A stretch of DNA of 14,509 bases from UBA9647 sp035506075. GTDB taxonomy: Bacteria; Bacteroidota; Ignavibacteria; UBA10030. Position 1 is the first letter of the stretch; every line of letters begins with the position of its first letter. Shown here piece after piece: positions 13,402 to 14,509 of the stretch. The translations under genes were made by a program, and so were the position numbers. The notes beneath the pieces are model-generated. The model saw only the letters and a program-made list of their open reading frames with translations. It ran no database searches and was not told where the DNA came from. The stretch is taken from assembly GCA_035506075.1 (NCBI GenBank), contig DATJQB010000200.1:1-14509 (forward strand). Reading direction: 5' to 3'.

Positions 13402-14295
13402 ATGGCAAAACGAAAGGCTTTTCAGGGAACCGGGACAGCGCTTGTAACACCGTTCAAAAAAGATGGCTCGCTCGACGAGAAGTCGCTGCGTCGACTTGTC
13501 GAATTCCAGATCCAGAACGGCGTCGAAGCACTGATTCCTGTCGGCACCACCGGCGAGAGTCCAACCCTTACGTACGATGAGCACTACCGCGTATTCGATG
13601 TCGTCATCGATCAGGCCAATGGGCGTGCGAAGATTTTCGCCGGAACAGGAAGCAACAACACCCAGGAAGCGATCGAGCAGTCCCAGCATGCGAAGAACGC
13701 AGGGGCGGACGCGGCGCTCGTTGTTGGCCCCTACTATAACAAGCCTTCGCAGGAAGGATATTTCCGGCACTACCAGGCAATTGCCGATGCGGTTGATATT
13801 CCAATCATCGTCTACAACGTTCCGGGGCGAACGGGGGGGAACATCGAGGCGGCGACAACCCTCAGGATCGCAGCTGAGATTCCCTCTGTCATGGCAGTCA
13901 AGGAGGCGTCGGGAAACATGGCCCAGATCATGGAAATTGCCAGGAACAAACCGGCGGGGTTCTCTCTCCTTTCCGGTGATGATGCACTGACGCTCCCCAT
14001 GATGTCGTTGGGCGGTGACGGATGCATCTCGGTTGTGGCGAATGAGACGCCTAAAATGTTCTCAGACCTCGTTCGTCTGTGTCTTCAGGGAAAGTGGGAT
14101 AAGGCGCGTGCTCTCCACAACACACTTCTTCCTCTGATGAACATCAACTTCATCGAGGCAAATCCCATCCCCGTGAAAGCCGCTGTGGCCATGATGGGGA
14201 TGATTGAAGAAGTTTATCGATTGCCCCTTGTTCCGATTGGTGAAAAGAACCGTGAAAAACTCAAAACCGTTTTGAAGGAGCTTGGGCTCATCTGA
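13402..14295 (+). CDS. dapA: 4-hydroxy-tetrahydrodipicolinate synthase
   Basis: This is a 297-aa class I aldolase-fold enzyme that condenses pyruvate with aspartate semialdehyde, the committing step of lysine and diaminopimelate synthesis. The Schiff-base lysine is K167 (MAVKEASGN). The catalytic Tyr is Y138 in YNVPGRTG, with R143 for substrate carboxylate binding. GTTGESPTLT (48-57) contains Thr50 of the proton relay, and YYNKPSQEGY (111-120) supplies the tyrosine of the dimer interface. Length is usual for the family. AGGGA lies shortly before ATG 13402, which is nine bases after the dapB stop, so the two are in one operon. Its stop is followed by dapD after 28 bases. Confidence 0.96.
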   Translation: MAKRKAFQGTGTALVTPFKKDGSLDEKSLRRLVEFQIQNGVEALIPVGTTGESPTLTYDEHYRVFDVVIDQANGRAKIFAGTGSNNTQEAIEQSQHAKNAGADAALVVGPYYNKPSQEGYFRHYQAIADAVDIPIIVYNVPGRTGGNIEAATTLRIAAEIPSVMAVKEASGNMAQIMEIARNKPAGFSLLSGDDALTLPMMSLGGDGCISVVANETPKMFSDLVRLCLQGKWDKARALHNTLLPLMNINFIEANPIPVKAAVAMMGMIEEVYRLPLVPIGEKNREKLKTVLKELGLI

Positions 14296-14323
14296 ACGTG
14301 TACAATGCACAAGGATTTTCGCG

Positions 14324-14509
14324 ATGTCTCTCAAAGAACAGATCGAATCGCTCTTCGAACAGAAAACCGACACACTGGACCGCGGCGCTGCACTACAGGC
14401 ATTCAACGAGTTCAAGTTCTTCCTGAACCAGGGGGATATTCGTGCGGCTGTGAAGTCCGGAGGGGACGGGAATGTCGAAGGATGGATCGTCAACAGCTGG
14501 GTGAAGAAG
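14324..14509 (+). CDS. dapD: Tetrahydrodipicolinate N-succinyltransferase, N-terminal part (runs off the window)
   Basis: The first 62 codons of DapD are visible. The helical N-terminal domain (SLKEQIESLFEQ, then ALQAFNEFKFFLNQGDIRAA) and the end GWIVNSWVKK match the family pattern in which a dispensable helical cap leads to a W..KKA.LL strand before the left-handed beta-helix. The beta-helix and the succinyl-CoA site lie beyond the window. AAGGA (14311-14315) sits eight bases before ATG 14324. Its place behind dapA indicates the succinylase branch of lysine synthesis rather than the direct dehydrogenase or aminotransferase branches. Confidence 0.88.
   Translation, partial: MSLKEQIESLFEQKTDTLDRGAALQAFNEFKFFLNQGDIRAAVKSGGDGNVEGWIVNSWVKK

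Noticed and set aside
13577..13990. 137-aa alternate-frame ORF within dapA
   Set aside because: dapA is unambiguous in the overlapping frame; this frame is low-complexity Ser/Arg-rich.

Overview
The window suggests a bacterium of the Bacteroidota/Ignavibacteriota/Chlorobi side (FCB group) with moderately high GC. The reasons are a hybrid-style sensor kinase with an extracellular Reg_prop propeller and a Y_Y_Y-like domain, a MIDAS-containing VWA protein behind another gene, and a compact lysC-dapB-dapA-dapD cluster. This placement is inference from gene style; no rRNA or other marker is present. All supported genes lie on the + strand. I found no tRNA, rRNA, CRISPR array or intact insertion sequence.

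Layout. (1) 1-1220: the last codons of an upstream gene, then a cytosolic VWA-domain protein. (2) 1388-5439: a large membrane sensor histidine kinase, translationally coupled (ATGA overlap) to its NarL/FixJ-family response regulator. (3) 5440-9210: an accessory signalling region. It holds two transcription units, each preceded by nearly the same composite regulatory element: a 20-bp palindrome, a second GTAC-rich site and a promoter-like core, all at identical spacing, 1007 bp apart. The first unit is a DUF4180 protein plus a 99-aa unknown. The second is a two-helix membrane protein, an HNH-like protein without its first HNH histidine, an open reading stretch of uncertain status, a stand-alone receiver, a receiver that has lost its phosphoacceptor, and a RAYT-like (Y1 transposase fold) protein that has lost key catalytic residues. 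(4) 9491-11222: a HisA-like TIM barrel with Glu at both catalytic Asp positions, then a PfkB-family kinase. (5) 11243-14509: lysC, dapB, dapA and the start of dapD.

How the parts may work together. The kinase and NarL-type regulator form a complete phosphorelay pair, with an outside sensor, a PAS domain, HisKA_3/HATPase and a LuxR-type DNA-binding output. The duplicated palindromic element in front of the next two units is a natural candidate target for this regulator; that link is inference. The second unit is notable because three of its proteins keep a catalytic fold but lack the residues that make it catalytic. They therefore look like binding or scaffolding proteins next to receiver domains.

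The lysine block encodes aspartate kinase, dihydrodipicolinate synthase and reductase, and tetrahydrodipicolinate N-succinyltransferase. This points to the succinylase route to diaminopimelate and lysine. The HisA-like/PfkB pair sits just upstream and may share its transcript, but its substrate cannot be told from sequence.
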